Source: Myxococcales bacterium (GTDB taxonomy: Bacteria > Myxococcota_A > Polyangia > Polyangiales > Houyiibacteriaceae). From it: DNA of 64,000 nt. The notes under the pieces were generated by a model. It did no database searches. It was given only the letters and a program-made list of their open reading frames with translations, and was not told the origin of the DNA. The stretch is from the NCBI GenBank assembly GCA_029861865.1, contig JAOTYL010000001.1, positions 624,536 through 688,535 of the forward strand, written 5' to 3'. Each line of letters opens with the position of its first letter. Positions within the stretch are counted from its first letter, which is position 1. Shown here one piece after another: positions 7,207-17,242 of this stretch. The position numbers were made by a program, and so were the translations under genes.

Positions 7207-8685
7207 ATGAGGTTTCAACGCTACAGCGGTTTGATCGGGCTCGCGGGTGTCTTGTTGTTGGTCGGTGTGACCAAGGTGCGTGGACAGGCGCCTCCCGAAG
7301 TCGACGCATTTGTACCCGCCGGTGATCAGCAGGACGCCGCTGCGCGCGGCTTGCGTTCCCTCTACGTCCCCGATGGCCTCACGGCGGAGCGAGCTGTCGA
7401 AGAAACCCTGCGTACGTCACCGAATGTTCAGCGAACCCACGCGCTGTCGCTCGAAGCCAAGGGCGGCGCGGTTCAGGCGATGTCGGGGCTGGTGCCACGG
7501 CTCGAGCTCATCGGCCGCGCGACCAAACTCAGCCCGGTGGAGACCGCAGGCCTCACGGACGCTGGTAGCGACGCCAACGACCTCATCGCCATGCTTCAGG
7601 ACCCCGCTGCCCAAACGCTCTGGCGGGGCCTTTTCGCCTTTCAGTTTCCGTCGTTGACGACGCAGTACGCGACCGATGCCACGCTGATCTACTCGTTCAC
7701 CGGCTCACTTGCCGAAGCGCTGCCCGCATACCGAGCAGCCAAGAAGAACAAGAAAGCCGCCCGGCAGCAACTGGACGCCGAGCTGAACAATGTCGCGTTC
7801 GACGCGCGGCGGGCGTACTACGAGTTTGCCCGTGCAAAGGCCGGTGTAGGCGTGGCAGAGAGCACCGTCGCCGCCGCGGAAGCCCAGCGCAAGGATACGG
7901 CGGCGCTGGTGAATGCTGGGGCGGCGGCAAGAGTCGATCTACTGCGCGTCGAAGCCCAGCTCGAGGCCGCCAACGTGGCGTTGGAGCGAGCCAAGCTCGG
8001 CTTTCAAGTGGCGCAGCGCGCGCTTCAAACGTTGATGCACACCGACGAGGTGCCGACGCTCGGCGAAGATCTGTCGCAACCGGTCACCGGCATGCCCGCC
8101 GAGACCGAGGAGGAGTTGAAGGAACGAGCCTTTGCCGATCGCCCTGACCTGCAGGCGCTCTACACGTACGTCGAGGCGACTCGACACCAGCTCAAATCGG
8201 CGAACGGCGGACGAGCACCCGATCTTCTGGTGCGCGGAAGTGCACAATACTCGAATCCCAATCTACGCGTGGTCCCACAACAAGAGCGGTTCGAGGGCAC
8301 CTGGGAGGTGAGCGCGGTGATTCGCTGGGCACCGAACGACACCGTGGAGGCCCAAGGTCGGTCGAAGCAACTCCAGGCTGCGCTCCAACGTGCGGAAGCG
8401 GATGTGATCGCGCTAGGCGATGCGATTCGCGTCGAAGTGGCGGAGGGCTACCATGGCGTGCGTGCGGCCAATGCTGCGCTGAAGTCCGCGGGCCTCGGGC
8501 TGGCAGCCGCCGAGGAAGGGTACCGGGTCAAGCGAGAGCAACTACGAGCGGGTATCGTGAACACGACCGACCTGTTGCAGTCGCAGTCCGAGCTGATTCG
8601 AGCGCAGGTCGATGTGGTCGACTCGGCGGTCGGTCTTCGGATCGCCAAGGCGCAGTTGCTCCGGGCGATCGGGGCGAGGCCATAG
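7207..8685 (+). CDS. TolC-family outer-membrane efflux protein
   Basis: This is a 492-residue protein with a signal peptide (FQRYSGLIGLAGVLLLVGVT). It has two long heptad-rich helical segments typical of the outer-membrane-factor trimer (around residues 185-280 and 395-485), including the family-like EVAEGYHGVRAANAAL and GYRVKREQLRAGIVNTTDLL. It probably forms the outer-membrane channel for an exporter or secretion system. No inner-membrane pump or adaptor gene adjoins it; its only close partner is the Nudix gene, whose GTG start overlaps its TAG stop by one base. GGAG precedes the ATG. Confidence 0.85.
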   Translation: MRFQRYSGLIGLAGVLLLVGVTKVRGQAPPEVDAFVPAGDQQDAAARGLRSLYVPDGLTAERAVEETLRTSPNVQRTHALSLEAKGGAVQAMSGLVPRLELIGRATKLSPVETAGLTDAGSDANDLIAMLQDPAAQTLWRGLFAFQFPSLTTQYATDATLIYSFTGSLAEALPAYRAAKKNKKAARQQLDAELNNVAFDARRAYYEFARAKAGVGVAESTVAAAEAQRKDTAALVNAGAAARVDLLRVEAQLEAANVALERAKLGFQVAQRALQTLMHTDEVPTLGEDLSQPVTGMPAETEEELKERAFADRPDLQALYTYVEATRHQLKSANGGRAPDLLVRGSAQYSNPNLRVVPQQERFEGTWEVSAVIRWAPNDTVEAQGRSKQLQAALQRAEADVIALGDAIRVEVAEGYHGVRAANAALKSAGLGLAAAEEGYRVKREQLRAGIVNTTDLLQSQSELIRAQVDVVDSAVGLRIAKAQLLRAIGARP

Positions 8686-9074
8686 TGCCGACCATCGTGG
8701 CAGCGGCGGTGGTCATCGAGGGCGGTCGCGTGCTTCTCACCCAGCGAGCCGAGGGAAAGCACCTCGGAGGCCTTTGGGAGTTCCCGGGCGGCAAGCTCGA
8801 ACGTGGTGAGTCTCCTGAGGAAGCGCTCGTTCGCGAATGCCGAGAGGAATGCGGGATCGAGATCGCGGTCGCCGACATTCTGGACGTGACCTTTCACCGC
8901 TACTCAGACAAAGACGTGTTGCTGTTGTTCTATCGCTGCTCGATCGTGTCCGGCGAGGTGCGTCACTTGCAGGTCGAGGACCACGCATGGGTCGACCCCC
9001 AGAAGCTCGATCGCTACGAGCTACCACCGGCCGACGCACAGGTGACCGCCCGCCTCCAAGCGCTGAGGCTCTGA
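8685..9074 (+). CDS. Nudix hydrolase, MutT-like (8-oxo-dGTP diphosphatase type)
   Basis: The 129-residue protein contains a complete Nudix box: G-x5-E-x7-REUxEExGU is met by GKLERGE...RECREECGI. It follows LGGLWEFPGGKLERGE, as in MutT. MutT-type enzymes cleave oxidised nucleoside triphosphates; the substrate here is inferred from the overall resemblance and short length. The start is GTG, sharing one base with the upstream TAG. A dispersed hairpin repeat lies directly downstream. Confidence 0.88.
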   Translation: MPTIVAAAVVIEGGRVLLTQRAEGKHLGGLWEFPGGKLERGESPEEALVRECREECGIEIAVADILDVTFHRYSDKDVLLLFYRCSIVSGEVRHLQVEDHAWVDPQKLDRYELPPADAQVTARLQALRL

Positions 9075-9086
9075 CGGGGCCGGACC

Positions 9087-9127
9087 GCCTTCGGCGGGCA
9101 ATTGGTCCCGCCCCATCACCCCCACGC
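9087..9127 (+). repeat. Dispersed hairpin-plus-box repeat, copy 2
   Basis: A CCGCC-TTC-GGCGG hairpin precedes the box TTGGTCCCGCCCCA and a C-rich run. It matches copy 1 at 1055-1096 in order and sequence. It lies between the Nudix gene and the convergent lipoprotein gene, so a terminator function is possible. Confidence 0.5.
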
Positions 9128-9639
9128 TATCGCCTACGCGCGCCTTCGATGATCAGACCCTTCACCAGCGTCACGTCCTCGGCGGGCATCGTCACCGGCT
9201 GTGCCAGGATGTTGATCATCTGGCCGGTCGTCACGTTTTGCTGCGTGTAGAGCATGCCCTTCTGAATCGCTTTGGGCTCGCCAAAGAGGTCCGTGAGCTG
9301 AATGATGTTGGGCTTGGCCTCGTCGTCGAACTGGAAGACGATGCGGGTCACCACTTCGCCCGGCGTGGTGAGGATGATGCGATAGCCTGGGTAATGCATC
9401 AAAACCTGCGCCGTTGTCCGAGCCATGATCACGCCCTCGAGCTCTGCGGCTACCAGGTCGACAGTCGGGCGCTCTTTGCTCCAGACTCGCACCGCCCGAC
9501 GGACCGAATTGAGGGCCGCCTCGCTGCCCTCGGTGGGTGTGCCAGCGGCGGGACCCTCTTGCTCTTCGGCCGCTTCCTCCTTCGAGCAGGCGATCGCGCT
9601 GAGGGCGATCAGAAAGACGAGGGCACTTCGCTTCAACAC
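9127..9639 (-). CDS. Small lipoprotein of unknown function
   Basis: The 170-residue product has a lipoprotein signal with lipobox LSAIAC near residue 18. An acidic, disordered Glu/Ala/Gly/Pro stretch follows, then a compact alpha/beta-like domain (GYRIILTTPGEVVTRIVFQF). The GTG start at 9639 is supported by AGGAG five bases upstream. I do not recognise a family. It is the gene after the sulfite-reductase pair on the same strand, 64 bases away, and could belong to that transcript. Confidence 0.65.
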   Translation of the reverse strand: MLKRSALVFLIALSAIACSKEEAAEEQEGPAAGTPTEGSEAALNSVRRAVRVWSKERPTVDLVAAELEGVIMARTTAQVLMHYPGYRIILTTPGEVVTRIVFQFDDEAKPNIIQLTDLFGEPKAIQKGMLYTQQNVTTGQMINILAQPVTMPAEDVTLVKGLIIEGARRR

Positions 9640-9703
9640 ATCAGCTCCTGGCTGGCGTTTGTACCGCGAATGACGCCGTCACCCAAAAGAATGCGCGCTC
9701 AGC

Positions 9704-10269
9704 TCAGCGCCTCGCGAGGGCGTCTCCGACGCTGCCATTCGCGCCAGTGGCGATGCGAACGGCGAACGGGTCACGCGACGAACCGATCCGTTCGAGCGAC
9801 GCCGAGCCTCCGAAGAATGACCCGGCGGCCTTTTCGAGGGGGCCTTTGTACGCGTCATAGGTAGCGTCGTCGTTCGGCGCCGCCAATCGATCCTGGACCC
9901 GAAAGAGCACTTCGTCGGTGGCGAAGCTGAAACCCAGATCGGCCTCCGATTCGAGCAGCTGGCAGGCGCGAAGCGCACGCCGAAAGGCGTCTTCGATCCC
10001 TGTTTGGAAATCTCCGTCGAAGCCCCGCTTGCGGCTGTAGAGCAAACCGGGACGGTCATCGGCCACATCGAGATAGTAGTCCGATTGGTGGCCGATCAGA
10101 ACGACGCCCGGCCCCTGCGGAACGTGCGCGTAATCCGCGACGTCGATCAAGAGCTCGTCGGGAATTTTCTTTTCGCGGATCCACCGATGGAAGACCGGAA
10201 CGAGCTTCTCGAGCTCGATCTCACCGGCGCTCGTGTAAAGCTTCACCTGAAACTTCGTCGGTTTCATCG

Positions 10270-10273
<4 letters not shown>
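9704..10273 (-). CDS. Conserved-looking protein coupled to the sulfite/nitrite reductase
   Basis: This 189-residue soluble protein begins MTMKPTKFQVKLYTSAGEIE and is predicted alpha/beta. Its ATG overlaps the TGA of the reductase gene (ATGA), indicating translational coupling and probably a shared function. It has no signal peptide, membrane segment or cofactor motif. One segment (HRWIREKKIPDELLIDVADYAHV) resembles proteins found beside siroheme reductases, but I cannot name a family. A role in the assembly, regulation or electron supply of the reductase is an inference from position only. Confidence 0.65.
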
Positions 10274-12513
<2,240 letters not shown>

Positions 12514-12756
12514 GGTGCTCCTGTACCTAGGCAGCGAAAAGCGTTGCCAGCGGCAACCAGGACTATTCCGCAGTTTGCACGATGGTCAAGTCAACAATTG
12601 CACGAACAGACTTGTAGGGCCATTTTCAGGTGAAAAACAAGAATAAATATATGACTAAAAGAGTCAAGATTGTGGGTTTCTCCCACTCGGTTGCTGCCCC
12701 AAGCGCTGCCGCTATAGTGCCGCCGCTCGGCGCCCGATGTTAAGGTGTCGCTCCAT
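12514..12756. promoter_or_regulatory. AT-rich intergenic region between the reductase operon and tRNA-Gln
   Basis: These 243 bases hold no gene. They are clearly more AT-rich than their surroundings around 12590-12680. Two inverted repeats are visible: GTTGCC-AGC-GGCAAC at 12543-12557, shortly upstream of the reductase start, and GTGGG-TTTCT-CCCAC at 12672-12686. Promoters for the leftward reductase operon and rightward tRNA genes must lie here. The first repeat is a candidate operator. Confidence 0.5.
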
Positions 12757-12827
12757 TCGGGGATCGTCTAACGGCAGGACTCCAGTTTCTGGTACTGGCT
12801 ATCTAGGTTCGAATCCTAGTCCCCGAG
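12757..12827 (+). tRNA. tRNA-Gln(CTG)
   Basis: The acceptor strands TCGGGGA and TCCCCGA pair. The anticodon stem CCAGT/ACTGG holds the loop TTCTGGT with anticodon CTG. The T-arm is CTAGG-TTCGAAT-CCTAG and the discriminator is G. The gene is followed by CTA rather than CCA. A copy of the 3' end followed by CCA occurs 240 bases downstream, so the original 3' end appears to have been displaced by a tandem duplication. Confidence 0.9.
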
Positions 12828-13069
12828 CTACTGAACAGCTAAAGGAGGTGCTCACAGGGAACCCGGATGCCCACGCTTCGAGAGCGGTCCAGCTGAGGCT
12901 GGCCCGCGTTTGGTCTCGCGCGTGCGGTTCGAATCCTAGTCCCCGAGCTACTGAACAGCTAAAGGAGGTGCTCACAGGGAACCCGGATGCCCACGCTTCG
13001 AGAGCGGTCCAGCTGAGGCTGGCCCGCGTTTGGTCTCGCGCGTGCGGTTCGAATCCTAGTCCCCGAGCC
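12807..13069 (+). repeat. Perfect 120-bp tandem repeat containing the tRNA-Gln 3' end
   Basis: Two identical 120-bp units (12807-12926 and 12927-13046) are followed by a 23-base partial third copy (13047-13069). Each unit begins with the 3' part of the tRNA-Gln gene (T-loop through discriminator). The remaining ~97 bases are non-tRNA sequence with a CCAGC-TGAG-GCTGG hairpin and the string AAAGGAGGTG. The first two tRNA ends read GCTA and the last reads GCCA. Confidence 0.95.
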
Positions 13070-13097
13070 AGCCTTCTGTTACGAAGGCCCGACTCAA

Positions 13098-13172
13098 GGC
13101 CCCATCGTCTAGTGGTTAGGACATCGGCCTCTCACGCCGGTAACGCGAGTTCGAACCTCGCTGGGGTCACCA
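13098..13172 (+). tRNA. tRNA-Glu(CTC)
   Basis: The acceptor GGCCCCA pairs with TGGGGTC (one G-U), the D-arm is ATCGTCTAGTGGTTAGGAC, the anticodon loop is CTCTCAC with anticodon CTC, and the T-loop is TTCGAAC. The discriminator A is followed by an encoded CCA. It lies 29 bases after the last tRNA-Gln 3'-end copy and is probably co-transcribed with tRNA-Gln. Confidence 0.95.
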
Positions 13173-13176
13173 CTGT

Positions 13177-13199
13177 AGCCCGGCTTCGGCCGGGCTTTT
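13177..13199 (+). terminator. Rho-independent terminator after the tRNA pair
   Basis: A perfect 8-bp stem AGCCCGGC/GCCGGGCT encloses a TTCG tetraloop and is followed by TTT. It ends the tRNA-Gln/tRNA-Glu transcript, and the convergent beta-helix gene stops just beyond it. Confidence 0.9.
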
Positions 13200-13202
13200 C
13201 AG

Positions 13203-15245
13203 CTAACGCCGACGCAAGCGTCGCCTGAGCGACAGAGCCAAGGCGCAGCACAGCAGGGCGAGCCACGTTGCCGAAGGCCTTGACGGTGCAGCGCTGCCGA
13301 CCGTGCATCCGCCACCACCATTGTCGGCATCCGCTCCACCCGTGCCGCCGCTGCCCGCGTCGCCGCCTGCTCCACCGACACCGCCCATTCCGCCAGCGCC
13401 GCCGGTTCCCGGGGGATCCTCCGGACACGGCGGTAGTGTTCCGGCTAGCGAGAAGAACGTGTCGAAGTCGTTGTCCGCGAAGCAGTTTCCGCGGGGGCCG
13501 GCTGTCAGCAACGCGAGGTCGCCAGCGAAGTCTTTGAACGGGTTGTCGGGTTTGACATTTGTTGCGTTGTTCAGGACGATATTTCCCACGATGCGATTGT
13601 TCTCGGCAGCCTGGTCCGCGAGGAATCCAGGCGCCATCATCACGTCGGGATCGACTTCGCAGTCAAACATGGGATCCCCGTCAAACGGGATGCAATAGTC
13701 GACGACGCCAATCCCAACGAAGTCGTGATTTTCGACCGTGTTCCCCGAGGCCACTGACTCGTCCACTCCCACATAGAGGATGCCGATTCCGCTCGGGATG
13801 CCGGAGAGGATAGCGCCCGGCCGCGCGGTGTTTTCCCTGTTGTTGTCGTGGATATCGTTGCCCATGAGGTTGATGCGTTTGGCGCTGCCTCTGTTGGGAT
13901 ATATGTCCGGGAGGAGCAGGATGGCCGCGCCGACCGTGTTGTTTCGGGACTCATTGCCCATGACCATGACGTCGTCGCTGTTCGACACCTCGATGCCGTT
14001 GACGCTGTCTTCGACGAGATTGTTGATGACGCGGACGCGCTCGGAAGTCTCGACCCAGAGTGCGCTATCCAAGTCTGAACCCGTGGAATAGCTGTTTTGG
14101 ATCAAGCCGTCCCTCGATAGGACGGGGAAGATTCCATAGTTCCGGTTGTCGATCGATTCGACGTCCTCGAACGTGAAGCGCTCGACGTGCTCGGTGAAGA
14201 GCCCGTTGTTCTCGAAGCCTTGGATCGTGATGCCTTGGATCACGATGTCGCTGAGCCAGGGCTCGTTTTCCTTCGGGATGATCTTCGGCACGTTCGGATG
14301 CAGGGGGAAGGGCGGCGCCATGTCCGTGTGACAGCCCATGCAGTCGGTCCGTTCGACATGGAGCGAGTCGACCCCCTTGGGCTGCGCCGCTTGCGGAACC
14401 TCCGGCGGCACAATGACAATACCGTTGCGCTGAGTGCCGGTGCTCCTCACGATCACGCGCTCCTCGTCGAGGCTTTCCGGCCCGGCTGCCGCGGTGCTCA
14501 GCCCGATCAGTTGGATTCCGTTCTTGGTGATTTCGAGCCCGTTGTCCACGTTGCAGGGTTCTTCGTAGACGCCAGGCTCGACCTCGATCCGGGTGTCCTC
14601 TTCTGCCTGATCGAGGGCCGCCTGGATCGACTGGCCCTGCGTGACGGTGATCGTGCCGTCCCCGATCTGCTCGGGGGGAATCGGATCGCGCTGGCAGTCG
14701 CCGCCAGCGCCACCGGTGCCGCCCATGCCGCCCATGCCACCAGCCCCGCCAGCGCCATCCGGATCGTACGGCTCGAGGCCCTGCACCGGGTCCTGATTTA
14801 AGATCGTGGCGACTTGGGTGAAGATCGTGTTGTTGGGTCCCGTGGTCCAGCCGGGCTGTGCGCCGGCGTTGATCTCGGTGACGTTGTCGCTACCGGTGGG
14901 GTCGCCGGGAAAGTCGGAGTCGTCCGTCTCAACGCAAGCAAACACCTCATCCAGGCTGAGGGTGCCATTCATTGGGGACCCGTCAGCGCCGTCGCATGCC
15001 AGGTCGCCTGTCGCGTCGAAAATGTCCCAGCCGTACCCGTTCCATTCGGGAACGGATGTGTTCCCGTGGCACAACTGGCAGTCCGCGTTACCCGGAATGG
15101 GAATGGGGCCGTAGAAAGTTTCCCAAGCGTTCCGTATCGCCGGGGTCGCACTCGCAGGCGGCCCGCCGACCAAGAACACAACAAGTGCCGCGCCCAGGAC
15201 GAGCAAGCACCAGGTTCGTAGACTCGCGAAAACAGATGTACGCAT
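13203..15245 (-). CDS. Exported di-heme parallel beta-helix protein with glycine-rich linkers
   Basis: From ATG 15245 (GGAG upstream) the product has 680 residues. In order it shows a signal peptide (LVLGAALVVFLVGG), a heme-binding CQLCH at 56-60, a GG-x linker near 164-182, and a right-handed beta-helix region (about 190-600) of NosD/PbH1 type with repeated N/D-rich turns. A second CMGCH (302-306) lies inside the helix. A second GG-x block and a hydrophobic helix with an Arg-rich end (LSLRRRLRRR) close the protein, as in MYXO-CTERM surface proteins. It probably acts outside the cell, binding or processing a polysaccharide with redox capability; that role is inference. Confidence 0.75.
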   Translation of the reverse strand: MRTSVFASLRTWCLLVLGAALVVFLVGGPPASATPAIRNAWETFYGPIPIPGNADCQLCHGNTSVPEWNGYGWDIFDATGDLACDGADGSPMNGTLSLDEVFACVETDDSDFPGDPTGSDNVTEINAGAQPGWTTGPNNTIFTQVATILNQDPVQGLEPYDPDGAGGAGGMGGMGGTGGAGGDCQRDPIPPEQIGDGTITVTQGQSIQAALDQAEEDTRIEVEPGVYEEPCNVDNGLEITKNGIQLIGLSTAAAGPESLDEERVIVRSTGTQRNGIVIVPPEVPQAAQPKGVDSLHVERTDCMGCHTDMAPPFPLHPNVPKIIPKENEPWLSDIVIQGITIQGFENNGLFTEHVERFTFEDVESIDNRNYGIFPVLSRDGLIQNSYSTGSDLDSALWVETSERVRVINNLVEDSVNGIEVSNSDDVMVMGNESRNNTVGAAILLLPDIYPNRGSAKRINLMGNDIHDNNRENTARPGAILSGIPSGIGILYVGVDESVASGNTVENHDFVGIGVVDYCIPFDGDPMFDCEVDPDVMMAPGFLADQAAENNRIVGNIVLNNATNVKPDNPFKDFAGDLALLTAGPRGNCFADNDFDTFFSLAGTLPPCPEDPPGTGGAGGMGGVGGAGGDAGSGGTGGADADNGGGGCTVGSAAPSRPSATWLALLCCALALSLRRRLRRR

Positions 15246-15453
15246 GATCAACTCCAGTGGGCAGGGGGCAGAGGATGGCGTGACGGCGATCCAGCCGTGC
15301 GAACGCTTCAAATACCACGACGGCGCCGATAAAATCAATGGCCAGTCCCGGATGACCATGCCGGGGTGCAGTGCTCAAACGCTGCTTCAACCTGGGTCGG
15401 AACCAGGACTGGCAGGGGATAAGACAGCGAGTGTCGGACAGGTACTACGAACG

Positions 15454-15699
15454 CTTTTGGCCAACGTCCCGGGCCCTCAGGTGCCATTGTATTTCTTGGG
15501 CTCGAAGTTGCTCGCGATCTATCCGATGATGCCGCTTTTCCCGAATCAAGCGCTCTCCGTCGCAGTGCTCAGCTACAACGGCGACGTGTTCTGGGGCTTC
15601 AATTCAGACTGGGACTCACTTCCCGACGTTCACAATGTGGTCGAGGGCATTGGCGCTCAGTTTGGCGAGCTGCGTGCGGTATCCTCCGGGCGAAGCTGA
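15454..15699 (+). pseudogene. C-terminal remnant of a wax ester synthase/diacylglycerol acyltransferase
   Basis: About 78 in-frame residues match the C-terminal domain (DUF1298-like) of WS/DGAT enzymes, with NVPGPQVPLYFLGSKLLAIY, LSVAVLSYNGDVFWGFNSD and VEGIGAQFGEL all in the right order. The N-terminal acyltransferase domain, including the HHxxxDG catalytic motif, is missing. The frame upstream to an ATG at 15244 reads as unrelated sequence and overlaps the start of the opposing beta-helix gene. This is best read as a deletion remnant. Confidence 0.75.
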
Positions 15700-15731
15700 C
15701 GGTCTTTGGGGGATCGGTGGACAATACGGCG

Positions 15732-16475
15732 CTAGAACAGGTACGGCACGAGCCACCAGCTGCGCTCTTTGTATTCGCGCCACTCTGGGTAGCGGCTCAT
15801 GCTGGCCTCTTTCATCGCCATGTTGGTCGAAAAATGGATGCCCCAGAAGTACACGAGCACCAGCGCTGGAATCCAATGCCACGCGAGCAGTGCGAAGCTT
15901 CCGTACACCATCATCTCTCCGAGATAGTTTGGGTGCCGCACGCGCTTGAACATGCCCTCGGTGATCAGGCCACGCTTCACCCGGAGCGTCGAAAACTTCT
16001 GGACGTCTGCGGCGATCATGATGACGCAGCCCAGGATGCACAGGGTCACGCACAGGCAGAACCACGCGCTCTTCGGCAGCGGATAGTTCTGAGTCGAAAT
16101 GCCGGAGATCAAAACGAAGCCGGCTAGCCAATAGAGTGCGAGCGCCGCCGCATCGGCGATGCTGCTAGCGATTGTGGCCCGGCCTTGCCAGTTGGCGTCT
16201 GGGAACCGAAGGTCCTTCATGAGCCAAGTCAGCCCGTACGATCCATGCATCGCGAGGTAGAGCCAGGCCGCCGTGGATGTCGCGGCCGGCGTCTTGCCAG
16301 CGTAGTACCACATCAGGAGTGCGATCACCGGGAACGTGCCGGCCTTCTGCAGGTTGATGATGGTCGCAAGCTTGAACGGCCGCGGGCCGCCACCAATGTC
16401 GAACATCATCCAGTGGTTGAAGCGCGACAGCGTATGCGCCCAGCGCGGAGGTGGCTTTTCGAGAGTGTCGTCCAT
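15732..16475 (-). CDS. Integral membrane protein, DUF1295/steroid-reductase-like
   Basis: The 247-residue protein has about six transmembrane helices. Its C-terminal third has GMFKRVRHPNYLGEMMVYGSFALL and YPEWREYKERSWWLVPYLF, the conserved block of the DUF1295, steroid 5-alpha reductase and isoprenylcysteine methyltransferase superfamily. Members use NADPH or S-adenosylmethionine on lipid-like substrates in the membrane. Which chemistry applies cannot be read here. The gene stands alone, with the acyltransferase remnant convergent downstream and a 160-base promoter region shared with the divergent glycosylase gene. Confidence 0.75.
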   Translation of the reverse strand: MDDTLEKPPPRWAHTLSRFNHWMMFDIGGGPRPFKLATIINLQKAGTFPVIALLMWYYAGKTPAATSTAAWLYLAMHGSYGLTWLMKDLRFPDANWQGRATIASSIADAAALALYWLAGFVLISGISTQNYPLPKSAWFCLCVTLCILGCVIMIAADVQKFSTLRVKRGLITEGMFKRVRHPNYLGEMMVYGSFALLAWHWIPALVLVYFWGIHFSTNMAMKEASMSRYPEWREYKERSWWLVPYLF

Positions 16476-16636
16476 CGGATCCTCCGAAGCGGGCCTACGA
16501 AGCGACCTCGCCCGATGAACGAAGACTACCCTGCCTAGCGCACCAAGTGGAAGTCGCCGTTGAAGTCGCCCATATCGCCGAACTCGGGAGCGAATGAGGG
16601 TGGCACCACCCCGGCCCCTGAATCACACTCCCTCCC

Positions 16637-17242
16637 GTGCCGGGCCGCCTTCTGCCGCGACAGTTCTATTCTCGCGATGCGCTGGAGGTCGCGCGGGATT
16701 TACTGGGGCAGGAGATTTGGCACGGGAGCGTTGGGCTTCGGATCACCGAGGTCGAGGCGTATCGGTATCCCGACGACAGCGCGAACCACTGCCACCTCGG
16801 TCGCACGCCGAGGAATGCGCCGATGTGGGGTCCGCCGGGGCACGCGTACGTGTACCTCTGTTACGGCATCCACCAGTTGCTCAACTTCGTGACCAATCGA
16901 AATGGGGAGGGTGCTGCAGTGTTGATTCGGTCCTGTGAGCCTATCGCAGGTCATCGCGCGATTCGACGCCGCCGCGGAAGGAAGGAGGGTCCGGTGCTGT
17001 TGACGGGTCCCGGCAAGATCGGCCAGGCGCTGGGGCTCGACGGCTCGTTTTGCGGACACCCACTCTATCGACTTGGCGGGCTCGAGGTGCGGGAAGGCTC
17101 GCGCGCATCCAAGATCGCGATCGGATCTCGGATCGGCATCGGCTATGCTGAGCCCGAGCATCAAGAAGCCGAATGGCGGTTGGCGATCGCAGGCTCTCCT
17201 TGGGTGAGCCACGCGAAGGCGCTGAAAGCGGTGCGCCGATGA
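16637..17242 (+). CDS. mpg: DNA-3-methyladenine glycosylase (AAG/MPG family)
   Basis: The enzyme removes alkylated or deaminated purines to start base-excision repair. The 201-residue product begins at GTG and shows LARDLLGQ-like VARDLLGQEIW, the catalytic glutamate in ITEVEAY, GRTPRNAPMWGPPGHAYVYL (DNA-intercalating loop region) and LTGPGKIGQALGLD. Length and motif order fit the family. Its TGA overlaps the ATG of apaG (ATGA), so the two are coupled. Confidence 0.93.
   Translation: MPGRLLPRQFYSRDALEVARDLLGQEIWHGSVGLRITEVEAYRYPDDSANHCHLGRTPRNAPMWGPPGHAYVYLCYGIHQLLNFVTNRNGEGAAVLIRSCEPIAGHRAIRRRRGRKEGPVLLTGPGKIGQALGLDGSFCGHPLYRLGGLEVREGSRASKIAIGSRIGIGYAEPEHQEAEWRLAIAGSPWVSHAKALKAVRR

Noticed and set aside
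12807-13069. Possible CRISPR array
   Set aside because: The units are 120-bp perfect tandem copies with no separate variable spacers, only two full copies, and no cas genes nearby.
12737-13228. An open frame running through the tRNA genes and the 120-bp repeats
   Set aside because: It translates tRNA-Gln and tRNA-Glu sequence and has no ribosome site; the repeat in the peptide merely reflects the DNA duplication.
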